Shown: positions 6,931-16,104, counted from the first letter of the stretch. The stretch: 39,820 nucleotides of DNA from DAOUTY01 sp964453665 (GCA_964453665.1 CAYVQT010000031.1:1-39820), one strand, 5' to 3'. The notes: generated from the sequence alone by a model not told the origin. Translations and numbers: made by a program.

Positions 6931-9900
6931 ATGTGGTATTTAAGCAAACTGGCTATGAAGAATAGAGCGGTGACTATTTTTCTGGCGGCCTTGATTGCTG
7001 CAGCTTCGATATGGGCAACTTTCCAGTTGAAGCTGGAAATGATACCGGACATACAGTTCCCGTATGTGCTCGTCTATGCTGCTTACCCGGATGCAACGCC
7101 CGATGAGGTGGAGGAACAGGTCACCGTACCAATCGAGAATGTTATATGGGATGAGTGGGAAGGCAAGGGGCTGAGCCACCTCTATTCGACTTCAGCAGAT
7201 CAGATATCTGTTGTCTTCGCTGAATTTGACTTCGGCACTGATATGGAAGAAGTCAACGCTTTCCTCGAAACGACCCTCAATTCAACCGAGTTAGACCTGC
7301 CTCAGGCAGTGCGTGATTTGCCGCTGATGAGTCCGCGGGTCGAGGAGAATCCACAGGTTCTTGCTATCGATATGAGCATGATGCCGCTGGTAGCCTTCAG
7401 CCTGACCGGTGGTAACGTCACTATCGAGAGACTTGGCCTCATAGCGCAGGAACAGGTGCTCCCTGAATTGCAGATGGTTGAAGGGATAGCGGAGGTGCAG
7501 ATCGAGGGTGGGGAGAAAGACCAGGTGTTGGTCACCATAGACCCCGAGCAAATAAACGAATTGGGACTCCCCATGAGCGTAATGCTGGGACTTATTTCTG
7601 CTACTCCCGAGTACGGGTCGCTCACCGAGTTGGAGAGCATACCGGTGGGTGTTGATAATGTGGCACTTGGGAACATAACTCAGACTGTGGTAGGCCCGGC
7701 GCCCGGTACGATGATCAGCCGTGTGGACGGCGACCCCGCTGTACTTATAGTTGTGATGAAGGATCAGGATGCAAACACGGTTGAGGTGGCGAATGCAGTC
7801 ACGGAGAGAGCAGAAGAGGTAGGTTCGGCACTCGGGGAAACATTTGAGATTTCGGCTGCATTCGATCAGTCGGATTTCATCGAGGAAAGTATCGGTGAAT
7901 TGACCCAGATGGCTCTAATCGGCGGTATCTTGGCGATTGTGATTGTCTTCCTGTTTCTGGCAACTTTTCGTGCTTCACTGGTAACTGCGTTGTCTATTCC
8001 TTTCAGCATTGTGATCGGTTTTCTGGCCATGTATTTGTCCGGCATAACCATTAACCTGCTCACCTTGAGCGCTATGGCTATCGCTGTAGGCAGACTTATC
8101 GACAACAGCATCGTGGTTGCAGAAGTCATTTATCGACGCATGAAAAGTGGCGAAGGCTTCATGGAGGCCTCTATTGGCGGCTCAAAAGAGGTAGCGGGGC
8201 CAATCACATCGTCAACGTTAGCTACAGTGGCTATCTTCATACCCTTGATGTTTGTCGGCGGCATAGTGGGTGAGCTGTTCATACCGTTTGCTTTGACCAT
8301 AACCTTTGCTCTGATTGCTTCGCTCCTGGTTGCGCTGATGGTCGTGCCTGCGTTCTCCCGCTGGTTCGTTGGTAAAAGGGCTAACGAGAAGGAGATAAAG
8401 GCCGGAGATACCTGGTATCAAAGGTTATACATCCCTCCGCTCAAGTGGGCGCTGGGACATCGATTCTGGACACTTGTGATTGCCGGAGTCCTGTTCCTCG
8501 GCAGCGGTGCCCTGCTGCCGATTTTAGGCACGTCGTTCCTGCCCAGCATGACCGAGAAGATGCTGGTTGTGGAGGTCGAACTGCCTCCGGGGACCGAGGT
8601 TGAGACCACAAATGAGGTAGCTGGATTGATTGAGGCGCTGATAGCGAAAAATGAGGCTGTTGACTTCTATTACGCGATGATTGGGACCTCGACTACATCG
8701 GTCCAATCAGCCATGGCTGCTGCCTTCGGCGGAGGCGACAACACCGCTGAGATACAGATAATGCTCAACGATGATGCGGACGAACCGAAGGAACAGGCTG
8801 ATCTTGAATATGCACTTGAAGGGCTTATGCTGCAGGATTACACAACTGTATTATCCGGCGATGAAGCTATGGGCAGCCAGATGGGTTTTGGTACTGGATT
8901 GGACGTCTCTGTTTCTGGAGAATCTGCGGAAGAAGTGAGCACGGCTACCAAATTGCTCGTTGAACGTCTGGAAACAATGGACGATATAGTCAACCTTGAG
9001 ACAGACCTGAGCAAGGTAGTCCCCACGCTGGATATTGAACTGGACTCTGAAGAGGTAGCTGCTCGTGGACTCACCGAGCAGGAGCTTAAACAGGAGTTGG
9101 CTCTGCTCATGATGGGCGCGTCCGTAGATGGAGTGTCCGTGAATGTAGATGGCGACAGCTTTGGCATTTATATAAAGGGTGTAGTAGCCCAGCTTGGATT
9201 CGGAGAGGACCCTGAAAAGGCATTGTCCTTAGCCAACGATTTGAGGATAGGAGGGGTTCTATCAGTGCCTCTGGGTGACGTCGCTGTTGTCGGATTGCCT
9301 GAGCGCCAGACTCATATCGGCCACATCGACCTGAATCTAGCCGCCAGCATTACGGGGGAGATAACCGCGAAGGATGTGGGTGCCGTGAACCGCGCTGTTG
9401 AGGATGAGATAGATGCTGTTCAGGAAGAGCTGGCGGAGCTTGGCATCGACGACGTCGAAATCAAGCCGGGTGGTGTGGCAGAGGAGATGACGGAGTCTTT
9501 TACTAAAATGGGAGCTGCCATAATCATCGCGATAATAATCGCCTATCTGATACTGGTAGTCACAATGCGCTCGATATTGAATCCGCTGATTATTATGGTA
9601 AGCCTTCCCCTGGCATCCATTGGTGCTTTGTTGGGCCTGCTAATTGCCGGTCAAACACTGGGCATGTCGGCTATGATGGGAATGCTTATGCTGGTAGGCA
9701 TTGTACTGACCAACGCTATCGTGCTCATAGCTCTGGTGGAGCAACTGAGGAAGGAAGGCACAAATACCTACGATGCTCTGGTTGAAGGGGGACGTACCAG
9801 GCTGCGACCGATTTTGATGACGGCGTTGACCACTATGTTTGCCATGGTGCCGCTGGCTTTCGGAGTGGGTGGAGGCACCCTTATAGCGGCAGAGCTGGCG

Positions 9901-10011
9901 GTAGTAGTTATCGGCGGGCTGTTCAGCTCAACGCTGTTGACACTGCTGGTTATTCCTGTTATCTATAGTCTGGTCGATGGTTTGCGCCACCGGGTATCTA
10001 AAGCTGAATAG
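6931..10011 (+). CDS. RND family efflux transporter (HAE1/AcrB-like)
   Basis: 1026-aa inner-membrane transporter of the resistance-nodulation-division superfamily. The layout is typical: one N-terminal membrane helix, a large periplasmic loop with PDIQFPYVLVYAAYPDATPDEVEEQ, a helix bundle from about 325, a second loop and a second bundle from about 865. TM4 carries AVGRLIDNSIVVAE (first Asp kept, second replaced by Asn) and TM10 GIVLTNAIVLI, lacking the AcrB Lys; both variants occur in Gram-positive-style HAE1 proteins. Strong AGGAGGA ribosome site at 6917-6923. No membrane-fusion protein or outer-membrane channel is nearby, so it may act alone. Substrate unknown. Confidence 0.92.
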   Translation: MWYLSKLAMKNRAVTIFLAALIAAASIWATFQLKLEMIPDIQFPYVLVYAAYPDATPDEVEEQVTVPIENVIWDEWEGKGLSHLYSTSADQISVVFAEFDFGTDMEEVNAFLETTLNSTELDLPQAVRDLPLMSPRVEENPQVLAIDMSMMPLVAFSLTGGNVTIERLGLIAQEQVLPELQMVEGIAEVQIEGGEKDQVLVTIDPEQINELGLPMSVMLGLISATPEYGSLTELESIPVGVDNVALGNITQTVVGPAPGTMISRVDGDPAVLIVVMKDQDANTVEVANAVTERAEEVGSALGETFEISAAFDQSDFIEESIGELTQMALIGGILAIVIVFLFLATFRASLVTALSIPFSIVIGFLAMYLSGITINLLTLSAMAIAVGRLIDNSIVVAEVIYRRMKSGEGFMEASIGGSKEVAGPITSSTLATVAIFIPLMFVGGIVGELFIPFALTITFALIASLLVALMVVPAFSRWFVGKRANEKEIKAGDTWYQRLYIPPLKWALGHRFWTLVIAGVLFLGSGALLPILGTSFLPSMTEKMLVVEVELPPGTEVETTNEVAGLIEALIAKNEAVDFYYAMIGTSTTSVQSAMAAAFGGGDNTAEIQIMLNDDADEPKEQADLEYALEGLMLQDYTTVLSGDEAMGSQMGFGTGLDVSVSGESAEEVSTATKLLVERLETMDDIVNLETDLSKVVPTLDIELDSEEVAARGLTEQELKQELALLMMGASVDGVSVNVDGDSFGIYIKGVVAQLGFGEDPEKALSLANDLRIGGVLSVPLGDVAVVGLPERQTHIGHIDLNLAASITGEITAKDVGAVNRAVEDEIDAVQEELAELGIDDVEIKPGGVAEEMTESFTKMGAAIIIAIIIAYLILVVTMRSILNPLIIMVSLPLASIGALLGLLIAGQTLGMSAMMGMLMLVGIVLTNAIVLIALVEQLRKEGTNTYDALVEGGRTRLRPILMTALTTMFAMVPLAFGVGGGTLIAAELAVVVIGGLFSSTLLTLLVIPVIYSLVDGLRHRVSKAE

Positions 10012-10029
10012 CCTGACAGGACTTCTATA

Positions 10030-11004
10030 GTGAGTAGCTTGAAGAATTCGTTATTTTCTCCTGTGGAAATGGAGATCGCTCTTGTTGAGGAAGGCATCAG
10101 GGCAGTAGCCGATGTTGAATACCCGTGGCTTGTAGAGCTACTGGGATATATTGTTAATAGTGGTGGCAAGCGCGTCCGACCGGCACTGACCTTGCTTGCA
10201 GGCAGGATTAATAGTGACAGTAATCTCGACACGCTTATCCCCGTAGCGACGGGAGTTGAGCTGCTGCACACCGCCACTCTGGTGCACGACGATACCATTG
10301 ACCTGTCGAACAGGAGGCGTGGCAAACCCACAGCTGCCAGCATCTGGGGTTGGGGTATCGCTACCCTGGCTGGCGACTATCTTTTCTCTAAAGCGGCTGA
10401 GTTAGTTTCTCAGGCCAATAATGTCAGGGCCGACAGGCTTTTTGCCCGAACGCTCATGGCTTTGTGTACCGGTGAGTTAGAGGAGAGCTTTAGCAGCTTT
10501 GATCTGAGCCAGAACCGGCAGAGTTATTTAAGAAGGATAGGCAATAAGACTGCCTCGCTATTCGCAATGGCTACAGAGTCAGGGGGGATAGTTACCAATG
10601 CGTCCGAGGAGGCCATAAAGTCTCTCAGCAGCTACGGTTATAGTCTGGGGATGGCCTTTCAAGTAGTTGATGATGTCCTGGATTTCACGGCTGATGAGGA
10701 GAAGTTAGGCAAGCCGGTAGCGAACGATTTGCTTCAGGGACACTTAACTCTCCCTGCGGTAATGCTCAAAGAGCAATATCCTGATGGCAACCCGATTAAG
10801 GACATATTTGAACATAGAGAAAGCGAGAGAAATCTTGAGTTAGCCATAGAGATAATATGCAGCTCGGGTATTGTCTCAGAATGTTACCGTGTTGCGCAGG
10901 GTTTTGTTGCTGAGGCATGTCGCGCTTTAGATACGTTTCCAAAAAGCCCCTATCGAAGCAAGCTCATTGAGTTAGCCGACTACGTTGTCGAACGTCAGCA
11001 GTAG
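10030..11004 (+). CDS. Trans-polyprenyl diphosphate synthase
   Basis: 324-aa all-helical prenyltransferase that condenses isopentenyl diphosphate with allylic diphosphates. GGKRVRPALTLLAG binds substrate phosphates; the first aspartate-rich motif is HDDTIDLSNRRRGKPT (DDxxD at 87-91) and the second is FQVVDDVLDF around residue 214. The residues before the first motif (VELLHTATLVHDD) fit long-chain or medium-chain synthases making quinone side chains or lipid carriers, but chain length cannot be read safely. GTG start at 10030 with an AGGA ribosome site, 18 nt after the RND gene, so probably co-transcribed. Its TAG stop falls inside the repeat at 11001-11066. Confidence 0.92.
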   Translation: MSSLKNSLFSPVEMEIALVEEGIRAVADVEYPWLVELLGYIVNSGGKRVRPALTLLAGRINSDSNLDTLIPVATGVELLHTATLVHDDTIDLSNRRRGKPTAASIWGWGIATLAGDYLFSKAAELVSQANNVRADRLFARTLMALCTGELEESFSSFDLSQNRQSYLRRIGNKTASLFAMATESGGIVTNASEEAIKSLSSYGYSLGMAFQVVDDVLDFTADEEKLGKPVANDLLQGHLTLPAVMLKEQYPDGNPIKDIFEHRESERNLELAIEIICSSGIVSECYRVAQGFVAEACRALDTFPKSPYRSKLIELADYVVERQQ

Positions 11005-11066
11005 GGGCAGACCTATGTGTCTGCCCCGATTAAGGATTTAGGGCGAACACGTAGGTTCGCTCCTAC
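11001..11066. repeat. REP/MITE-like double palindrome between convergent genes
   Basis: Two hairpins: 11004-11012 pairs perfectly with 11019-11027 (GGGGCAGAC / GTCTGCCCC, 6-nt loop), and 11041-11048 pairs with 11055-11062 (GGGCGAAC / GTTCGCTC, one wobble). The outer halves are also diverged inverted copies of each other, GTAGGGGC at the left end and GCTCCTAC at the right, so the unit is a small element with terminal inverted repeats. It contains the stop codon of the polyprenyl synthase gene and the last residues and stop of recO. It may double as a bidirectional terminator, although no T-tract follows. No other copy was seen in this window. Confidence 0.75.
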
Positions 11067-11814
11067 TTAAATGGTCTAAAAACCCCAGGGACTTGACCTC
11101 GCGCTCCAGAAGATATTGTACATATACCCTGAGCAGCAGTTCTACCTCCTGAGACAATTCGCGGCTCATTCGGAGTCTGTCGGCGGAGGTAGAATCGCTA
11201 GTGAGTAAAAATCTCATAATTTTAAGAGCATCGACCGAGATAGGACGCGCCATAGGCTCGTTACGAGCGCAAGCCGGACAAAGAACTCCTCCGCTGATGG
11301 CACTGAATAGGTTCCTTTCCGGTAGAAGCTGCGATTTGCAACTCAAGCAATTGTGAAGCTCCGGCTGGTAGCCCAGGTGGCTCAGAAGTTGAAGCTCAAA
11401 ATGTCTAAGCACAATCTCGCAACTGCGTGCCGCGCAGAGCCATTGCAGATTTTCGTACAGCAATCTATAGATAGGATAGTTTTCAACATGCTCCGCGGTA
11501 AATTGATCCACCAGTTCCGCAATGTAAAAGGCGCAGCTGATACGCTTGATGTCACTCTTAAGAGGAATGAAGCTCTCGATCGATTGGACTTGCGTTATGA
11601 TATCGAGGTTCTGCCCCTGAGCCAGGAGTAAGGCGCTTCGAGTCAGAAGGTCGAGATGTCCGCCGAGCTTGCTCTTCGGCCTTCGCGCTCCTTTTGCTAC
11701 AGCCCTGATCTTGCCGAAGTTCGGGGTATAGAGGGTGATGATACTATCTGCTTCGCCCAAATTGATACGCTTCAGGACAATAGCCTCAGTTTTATACACA
11801 CGTGACCTGGCCAT
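11038..11814 (-). CDS. recO: DNA repair protein RecO
   Basis: 258-aa RecO, which with RecR loads RecA on SSB-coated single-stranded DNA. The OB-fold N terminus is visible (YKTEAIVLKRINLGEADSIITLYT, then GKIRAVAKGARRPKSKLGG), followed by helices and a zinc-binding CLSCKS ... CPACAR pair in the second half. The last eight or so residues and the stop are encoded by the repeat at 11001-11066, so the extreme C terminus is repeat-derived and probably dispensable. It ends the dnaX-ybaB-recR cluster, separated from recR by one radical SAM gene, 15 nt after that gene's stop. Confidence 0.93.
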   Translation of the reverse strand: MARSRVYKTEAIVLKRINLGEADSIITLYTPNFGKIRAVAKGARRPKSKLGGHLDLLTRSALLLAQGQNLDIITQVQSIESFIPLKSDIKRISCAFYIAELVDQFTAEHVENYPIYRLLYENLQWLCAARSCEIVLRHFELQLLSHLGYQPELHNCLSCKSQLLPERNLFSAISGGVLCPACARNEPMARPISVDALKIMRFLLTSDSTSADRLRMSRELSQEVELLLRVYVQYLLEREVKSLGFLDHLSRSEPTCSP

Positions 11815-11829
11815 TATCGTTCAGCGAAA

Positions 11830-13392
11830 TTATTTTACCTGTGCACCGGGCTTAACTGCGTTAACAGAACTCGATTCTTGAACTTCCTCGTTCCCATTAT
11901 ATAGGGACGCTCGATGTATACTGTTCATCGAGCAAAAGGGAATCAGTCGAGGTTTCGATTCCTTATCAATAACTCCGAAGTGAAGGGCGCAATTTTCAAC
12001 TCTATCTAAATCGAAATTATAGGGGTCCATAAAATGCATGATGCCGATTGTAAGCCATCTTCCGGGAAGCCATTCAGTTAAGACCGATTTGATAGATTTT
12101 CTGCCTTTAGTCATTAATAGTATAGGCAGTAGCTTGAACCATAGCCTGGGACTGACATACCTTATAAGACCGATCATAAGCTCCCACATTATTACCGGCC
12201 TCGATTTGTTGAGTCTGAATGCTTCGCTTATTTTCGCATGGGCCTCTTCATTTTTTATGTATCGTGGTATGGGATCCAACTTGCCTTTACTGTGGTCGAC
12301 AATAGTTATCAGCCCGCAATGTGGATGAACGCAGAAATCCTGATGCTGTCCGCCTTTGGTCATTATTCTGGCCAATGCCTGGTTCATAGGCAGCGTAAAG
12401 AAGTCGCTTTTCTTAATCTGTCCACTGGTTTGCTCCTCTGCCAGCCTCATAACGTCTGAGTTCGTTATTCTCATCTCTTTCAATTGACTCGTATCTATTC
12501 TTCCAGAAAAACTGACTGGCTGAAATACGAGAAACTTGATAACGTCCGAGTTTTCAGCGGAGTATCTGATGATATCACCAACCTGATGGTCATTTACGCC
12601 CTTTACCAGGGTAGGGATCAGGGCAATCTTGTCGTAGCCTATTTTCCTCGCATTTTCTAGGACCTTCTGCTTTAAAGGCCACAAGTCCCGGCCTCTTGTT
12701 TTCATGTAGGGTTCGGGGGTGACACCGTCAAATTGCATATATAGCCATGTGCCAGCATCCCGCAATTTCTTGAAGTAATCGATGTCCTCGGCAAGCCTCA
12801 GTCCGTTGGTCATAGTCAAAATGTAGTCGAATCCGAGCTCTTTCTCCATTTGTACTATTTGGGGGAGGTCATCTCTGAGCGTTGGCTCTCCACCGCTGTT
12901 GCCAGCCCCCCTGACCCTGAGGGGGTAGTTATTTTGCTGTGTATATTCCAGGATTGACCGTATCTGTTCAATACTCAGGTCGTGAGATTTATCTTGAGTC
13001 CCGGCGCTGGCGAAACATATCGGGCATCGTAGATTGCACCTCTGGGTTATCTCTATGATTACCAGAATCGTGTGGGTTTTGTGGTTCTGGCACAAACCGC
13101 AGTCGAAGGGACAACCAAGCTTAGATTCCAGTGGCTTTTGCAGGCCGGTGCCATGATCCCTGAATTTCTCCGCCCTCACGTATTCTTCGTAGTCGCTCCA
13201 GTAGATATCTTCGAAGTATCCATGTTCAGGACAATTTTTACTGATTATTACCTGGCCGTCGATTTCCCACAGCTCAGCGTCCAGGACCATGAGGTCAACG
13301 GGACAAATTGATCTCGTTTTTTTTATGAAATTCCTGCGATCTGTCTGAGCTTGTGAAACTTTACTTTGCTCTACCGGTTTCTCAGCTAGCAT
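11830..13392 (-). CDS. Tes-like (MJ0619-type) radical SAM protein
   Basis: 520-aa radical SAM protein whose full architecture resembles archaeal tetraether lipid synthase (Tes/MJ0619 family). It has KTRSIC and CPEHGYFEDIYWSDYEEY (residues 25-70), CPFDCGLCQNHKTHT (94-108), the radical SAM cluster CNLRCPICFASAG (C119, C123, C126), GGEPTLRDD, and C-terminal candidate auxiliary-cluster cysteines in FCVHPHCG and IPFCSMNSIHR. Tes joins isoprenoid chains between sp3 carbons; bacterial relatives are proposed in membrane-spanning lipid formation, but the reaction here is unproven. The N-terminal CPxC knuckle reads CPVD (30-33), so one ligand is missing. Start chosen at ATG 13392 because of AGGAGG at 13401-13406, although the frame is open to 13461. 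Lies between recR and recO. Confidence 0.8.
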   Translation of the reverse strand: MLAEKPVEQSKVSQAQTDRRNFIKKTRSICPVDLMVLDAELWEIDGQVIISKNCPEHGYFEDIYWSDYEEYVRAEKFRDHGTGLQKPLESKLGCPFDCGLCQNHKTHTILVIIEITQRCNLRCPICFASAGTQDKSHDLSIEQIRSILEYTQQNNYPLRVRGAGNSGGEPTLRDDLPQIVQMEKELGFDYILTMTNGLRLAEDIDYFKKLRDAGTWLYMQFDGVTPEPYMKTRGRDLWPLKQKVLENARKIGYDKIALIPTLVKGVNDHQVGDIIRYSAENSDVIKFLVFQPVSFSGRIDTSQLKEMRITNSDVMRLAEEQTSGQIKKSDFFTLPMNQALARIMTKGGQHQDFCVHPHCGLITIVDHSKGKLDPIPRYIKNEEAHAKISEAFRLNKSRPVIMWELMIGLIRYVSPRLWFKLLPILLMTKGRKSIKSVLTEWLPGRWLTIGIMHFMDPYNFDLDRVENCALHFGVIDKESKPRLIPFCSMNSIHRASLYNGNEEVQESSSVNAVKPGAQVK

Positions 13393-13408
13393 AACAGTGT
13401 CCTCCTGT

Positions 13409-14020
13409 TTAAAACGCTTGCCTGCTCTCAAGTGCATGTGTAAGGGTAACTTCATCGGCATATTCCAGGTCGCTGCCTACAGGCAAGCCACGCGCAAGCC
13501 TGGTGATTCGTAGCCCCAATGGTGCAAGCAGCTTCTGGATATACATCGCCGTAGCTTCTCCTTCAAGGTTGGGGTTCGTGGCCAGGATAATTTCCTCCAC
13601 TGATCCTGTCTTGATGCGTTCCAGAAGCTCCCTTATCTTTATATCGTCCGGACCGATCCCATCCATGGGTGAAAGTACTCCGTGGAGGACATGATATACA
13701 CCGGTGTAATGCCCCGTGCGTTCCAGGGCGATAATATCCAGGGGCTCCTTGACGACACAGATGATGCTGTGGCATCTTTCATCGCTGCTGCATATGGCGC
13801 AGGGATCGGAATCGGCTATGTTCTGACACGAAGAACATAGGACCGTTTTGTCTTTTACGTCAATTATAGCCTCTGCCAGAGCTTTTACTTCGGCTTCAGG
13901 TGTGCGCAGCAGGTGGTAAGCGAGACGTGCTGCGCTCTTGGGGCCGATACCCGGGAGCTTACCCAGTTCTTCAACTAATCTCGATACTGGCTCGGCAGTA
14001 GGTATAAAGCCGATTCTCAA
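13409..14020 (-). CDS. recR: Recombination protein RecR
   Basis: 203-aa RecR. The helix-hairpin-helix LGKLPGIGPKSAARLAYHLL is near the N terminus, the four-cysteine zinc finger (CSSCQN ... CAICSS) is in the middle, then the Toprim domain with ICVVKEPLDIIALERTG and GVLSPMDGIGPDDI, and a C-terminal LARGLPVGSDLEYADEVTL. Start is TTG at 14020 with an AAAGGG ribosome site 8 nt upstream; no ATG fits the family N terminus. Part of the dnaX-ybaB-recR cluster common in bacteria. Confidence 0.95.
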   Translation of the reverse strand: MRIGFIPTAEPVSRLVEELGKLPGIGPKSAARLAYHLLRTPEAEVKALAEAIIDVKDKTVLCSSCQNIADSDPCAICSSDERCHSIICVVKEPLDIIALERTGHYTGVYHVLHGVLSPMDGIGPDDIKIRELLERIKTGSVEEIILATNPNLEGEATAMYIQKLLAPLGLRITRLARGLPVGSDLEYADEVTLTHALESRQAF

Positions 14021-14081
14021 GCGTAGAGCCCTTTCTTAGATCTCAATTTTATATAATATAGTCTTTGGTGGTTGGGTGAGA

Positions 14082-14387
14082 CTAAAATAAGCCGGGGATA
14101 TTCAGTCCACCGGTTATGGCTCCTATTTGGCTGGCTGCTAATTCTTTGGCTTTCTCCATTCCCTCATTGACAGCAGCCATTATCAGGTCTTCAAGCATTT
14201 CAATATCATCGGGATCGACTGCTTCCGGTGAGATTTTGATGGAGCGCAGTTGCTGCTGACCGCTGACAACAACAGTTACAACACCACCGCCGGAGCTGGC
14301 CTCAACAGTAGCCTTCTCCAACTCCTCCTGGGCTTTAATTAGTTTCGCCTGCATCTGTTGCGCCTGGCGCAAAACGTTCTTATTCAT
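14082..14387 (-). CDS. ybaB: YbaB/EbfC nucleoid-associated protein
   Basis: 101-aa DNA-binding dimer. The N-terminal helix is Gln/Lys-rich (LRQAQQMQAKLIKAQEEL), followed by the family's VEASSGGGVVTVVVSGQQQL sheet and the conserved LEDLIMAAVNEGMEKAKELA helix. Its start overlaps the end of dnaX by 8 nt, consistent with translational coupling. Confidence 0.95.
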   Translation of the reverse strand: MNKNVLRQAQQMQAKLIKAQEELEKATVEASSGGGVVTVVVSGQQQLRSIKISPEAVDPDDIEMLEDLIMAAVNEGMEKAKELAASQIGAITGGLNIPGLF

Positions 14388-15993
14388 CGGGCTCCTCCTC
14401 GATAATCTTGGCTCCCATCTTCACGGCCTCATTTACCAAAGGATTATGCGCTTGCTGTTCTGTCTTCGGCGTTTTGTTTCTTGGGGTGAGGATACAACGC
14501 ACGTGGTAAGGGACTCCGAATACATCCTGCAGCTTCTTCTCCACCAGGTGACGATACTTGCTGTCCTCGACCTTGGCCCTTTGGAAATCCCAATAGAAGC
14601 CCAGGACCAGAGTGTCGCCTTCAAGTGCTACCGCTTCGCAAGCACTTCTCAATAGGGCATCCAGGTTTCCACTTGATCCCATCCCCCGGCATGAGTTAAC
14701 GAACTCATTCCAGTATTGACGAATCTGTTCGATGCTCTGAGGGGGTTGCGGTATAGCAGCCTCGGCAACCTCGGTTGTTGGGGCCTCCACGCTGGCTGGC
14801 ACCTCAAAGTCGGCGGCTTCTTTTTGATGGACTACATGTTCAGGCCCGGGTTCGTTTGTTTCTATTGCTGCCGCTTTGGTAGCCTTCTCAACGGGAACGA
14901 CTTTTTGAGGTTTTCCGGCGGTAGACAATGAGCAATCAACAAGAGCCAGTTCCATAGATAGCGTTGACTGTGGCTCCGAGCGGAAATCGAGCTGGGCGAA
15001 GAGCTTAATCGCTTTTGACAGGTCTGTCATGGATATGCTGTCTGCGAGCTGTTTCATCTCAGATATTGCGTCTGGAGTAGAGTCAGTGGAATCCGCTGCG
15101 CCGGCTTTAACCATTAGTAGTCCTCTCAGATAATCTACAAGCCCCTGGTTGAACTGGCGCAGGTCAAGTCCGTCACACGAAACGCTGTTTATTGTTGCCA
15201 AACCAGCGGAGATATCTTTGTTCAGAACATATTGCGCTAACTGGCGGATGCGTTCATCACTGATTAAGCCCAGTTTCTCATTAACTTGGGCGGGGCTGAA
15301 ATCCGAACCGTATTGAAGGAGAATCTGCTCCAGCAGGTTCTCCGCATCGCGGAGGCTGCCTGTGGAGGCCCTGGCGATGATATCGAGAGCCTGTGGCTCG
15401 GCGCGTATGCCCTCCTGCTCGCAGATATCCTGTAGTTTGCCTGCTATGTCTGTTTTAGTAAGACGGCGGAAATCGAACCGCTGACATCTTGATAAGATGG
15501 TCAGCGGTATCTTATGTATCTCAGTAGTTGCCAGCACAAAGATGGCATGGGGTGGAGGCTCCTCCAGCGTTTTCAGAAGGGCATTAAATGCGGGCTCGGT
15601 GAGCATGTGCACTTCATCGATAATGTAGACCTTATATTTAGCCGAGTTGGGGGCGAAGTTTATCTTCTCACGCAGGTCGCGAATTTCGTCAATACCCCGG
15701 TTTGAGGCGCCGTCTATTTCTACTAAGTCGAGCGCATGGCCTTCGTTGATCGCCTGGCACATGCTGCATGAGTTACACGGTTTGGCTTGCTCATCGCTAA
15801 GGCAGTTGACTGCTTTGGCCAGTATCCTGCCCGTACTGGTCTTGCCTGTACCTCTCGGCCCACAGAACAGATAGGCGTGTGCCACTCGCCCTGTTTTAAG
15901 GGCGTTGGCCAGTGTTTTAGTGACTGGTTCCTGCCCCACAACCTCTGCCAGAGTTCGTGGCCGCCACTTCCTGTAGAAGACCTGTGAAGTCAT
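14380..15993 (-). CDS. dnaX: DNA polymerase III gamma/tau subunit
   Basis: 537-aa clamp-loader ATPase. N terminus YRKWRPRTLAEVVGQEPV, Walker A GPRGTGKTSTGR near residue 45, a zinc module with three closely spaced Cys (CNSCSMC), Walker B YIIDEVHML, and the SRC motif ILSRCQRFDFRR. Domain III follows, then a Pro/Glu/Ala-rich linker (about 365-420) and a C-terminal domain. That C-terminal part is shorter than in E. coli tau. A strong promoter lies at 16048-16076. Confidence 0.96.
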   Translation of the reverse strand: MTSQVFYRKWRPRTLAEVVGQEPVTKTLANALKTGRVAHAYLFCGPRGTGKTSTGRILAKAVNCLSDEQAKPCNSCSMCQAINEGHALDLVEIDGASNRGIDEIRDLREKINFAPNSAKYKVYIIDEVHMLTEPAFNALLKTLEEPPPHAIFVLATTEIHKIPLTILSRCQRFDFRRLTKTDIAGKLQDICEQEGIRAEPQALDIIARASTGSLRDAENLLEQILLQYGSDFSPAQVNEKLGLISDERIRQLAQYVLNKDISAGLATINSVSCDGLDLRQFNQGLVDYLRGLLMVKAGAADSTDSTPDAISEMKQLADSISMTDLSKAIKLFAQLDFRSEPQSTLSMELALVDCSLSTAGKPQKVVPVEKATKAAAIETNEPGPEHVVHQKEAADFEVPASVEAPTTEVAEAAIPQPPQSIEQIRQYWNEFVNSCRGMGSSGNLDALLRSACEAVALEGDTLVLGFYWDFQRAKVEDSKYRHLVEKKLQDVFGVPYHVRCILTPRNKTPKTEQQAHNPLVNEAVKMGAKIIEEEPDE

Positions 15994-16047
15994 GTATATC
16001 TCAGCGCAGCTAAAAGTAATTTGAACGGGCTTTCAATTCTGCCTGCT

Positions 16048-16076
16048 ATTATATATTAAGGGTGCTGGTTGTTCAA
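16048..16076 (-). promoter_or_regulatory. Promoter for dnaX-ybaB-recR-radical SAM-recO
   Basis: TTGAAC (16076-16071), 17-bp spacer, TATAAT (16053-16048) on the minus strand. Predicted start near 16041 gives a leader of about 48 nt before the dnaX ATG. This is one of the best sigma70 matches in the window. Confidence 0.7.
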
Positions 16077-16104
16077 TTGAAAAAAGTATGGTGTTCAAGG
16101 GATT

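Noticed and set aside
11004..11062. tRNA-like or CRISPR-like signal from the hairpin arms with GGTTCG
   Set aside because: No cloverleaf and no regular spacer-repeat array; it is a double palindrome.
15994..16104. SRP (4.5S) RNA gene upstream of dnaX
   Set aside because: The gap lacks the conserved apical GGAA-tetraloop stem; it holds a promoter and a short leader instead.
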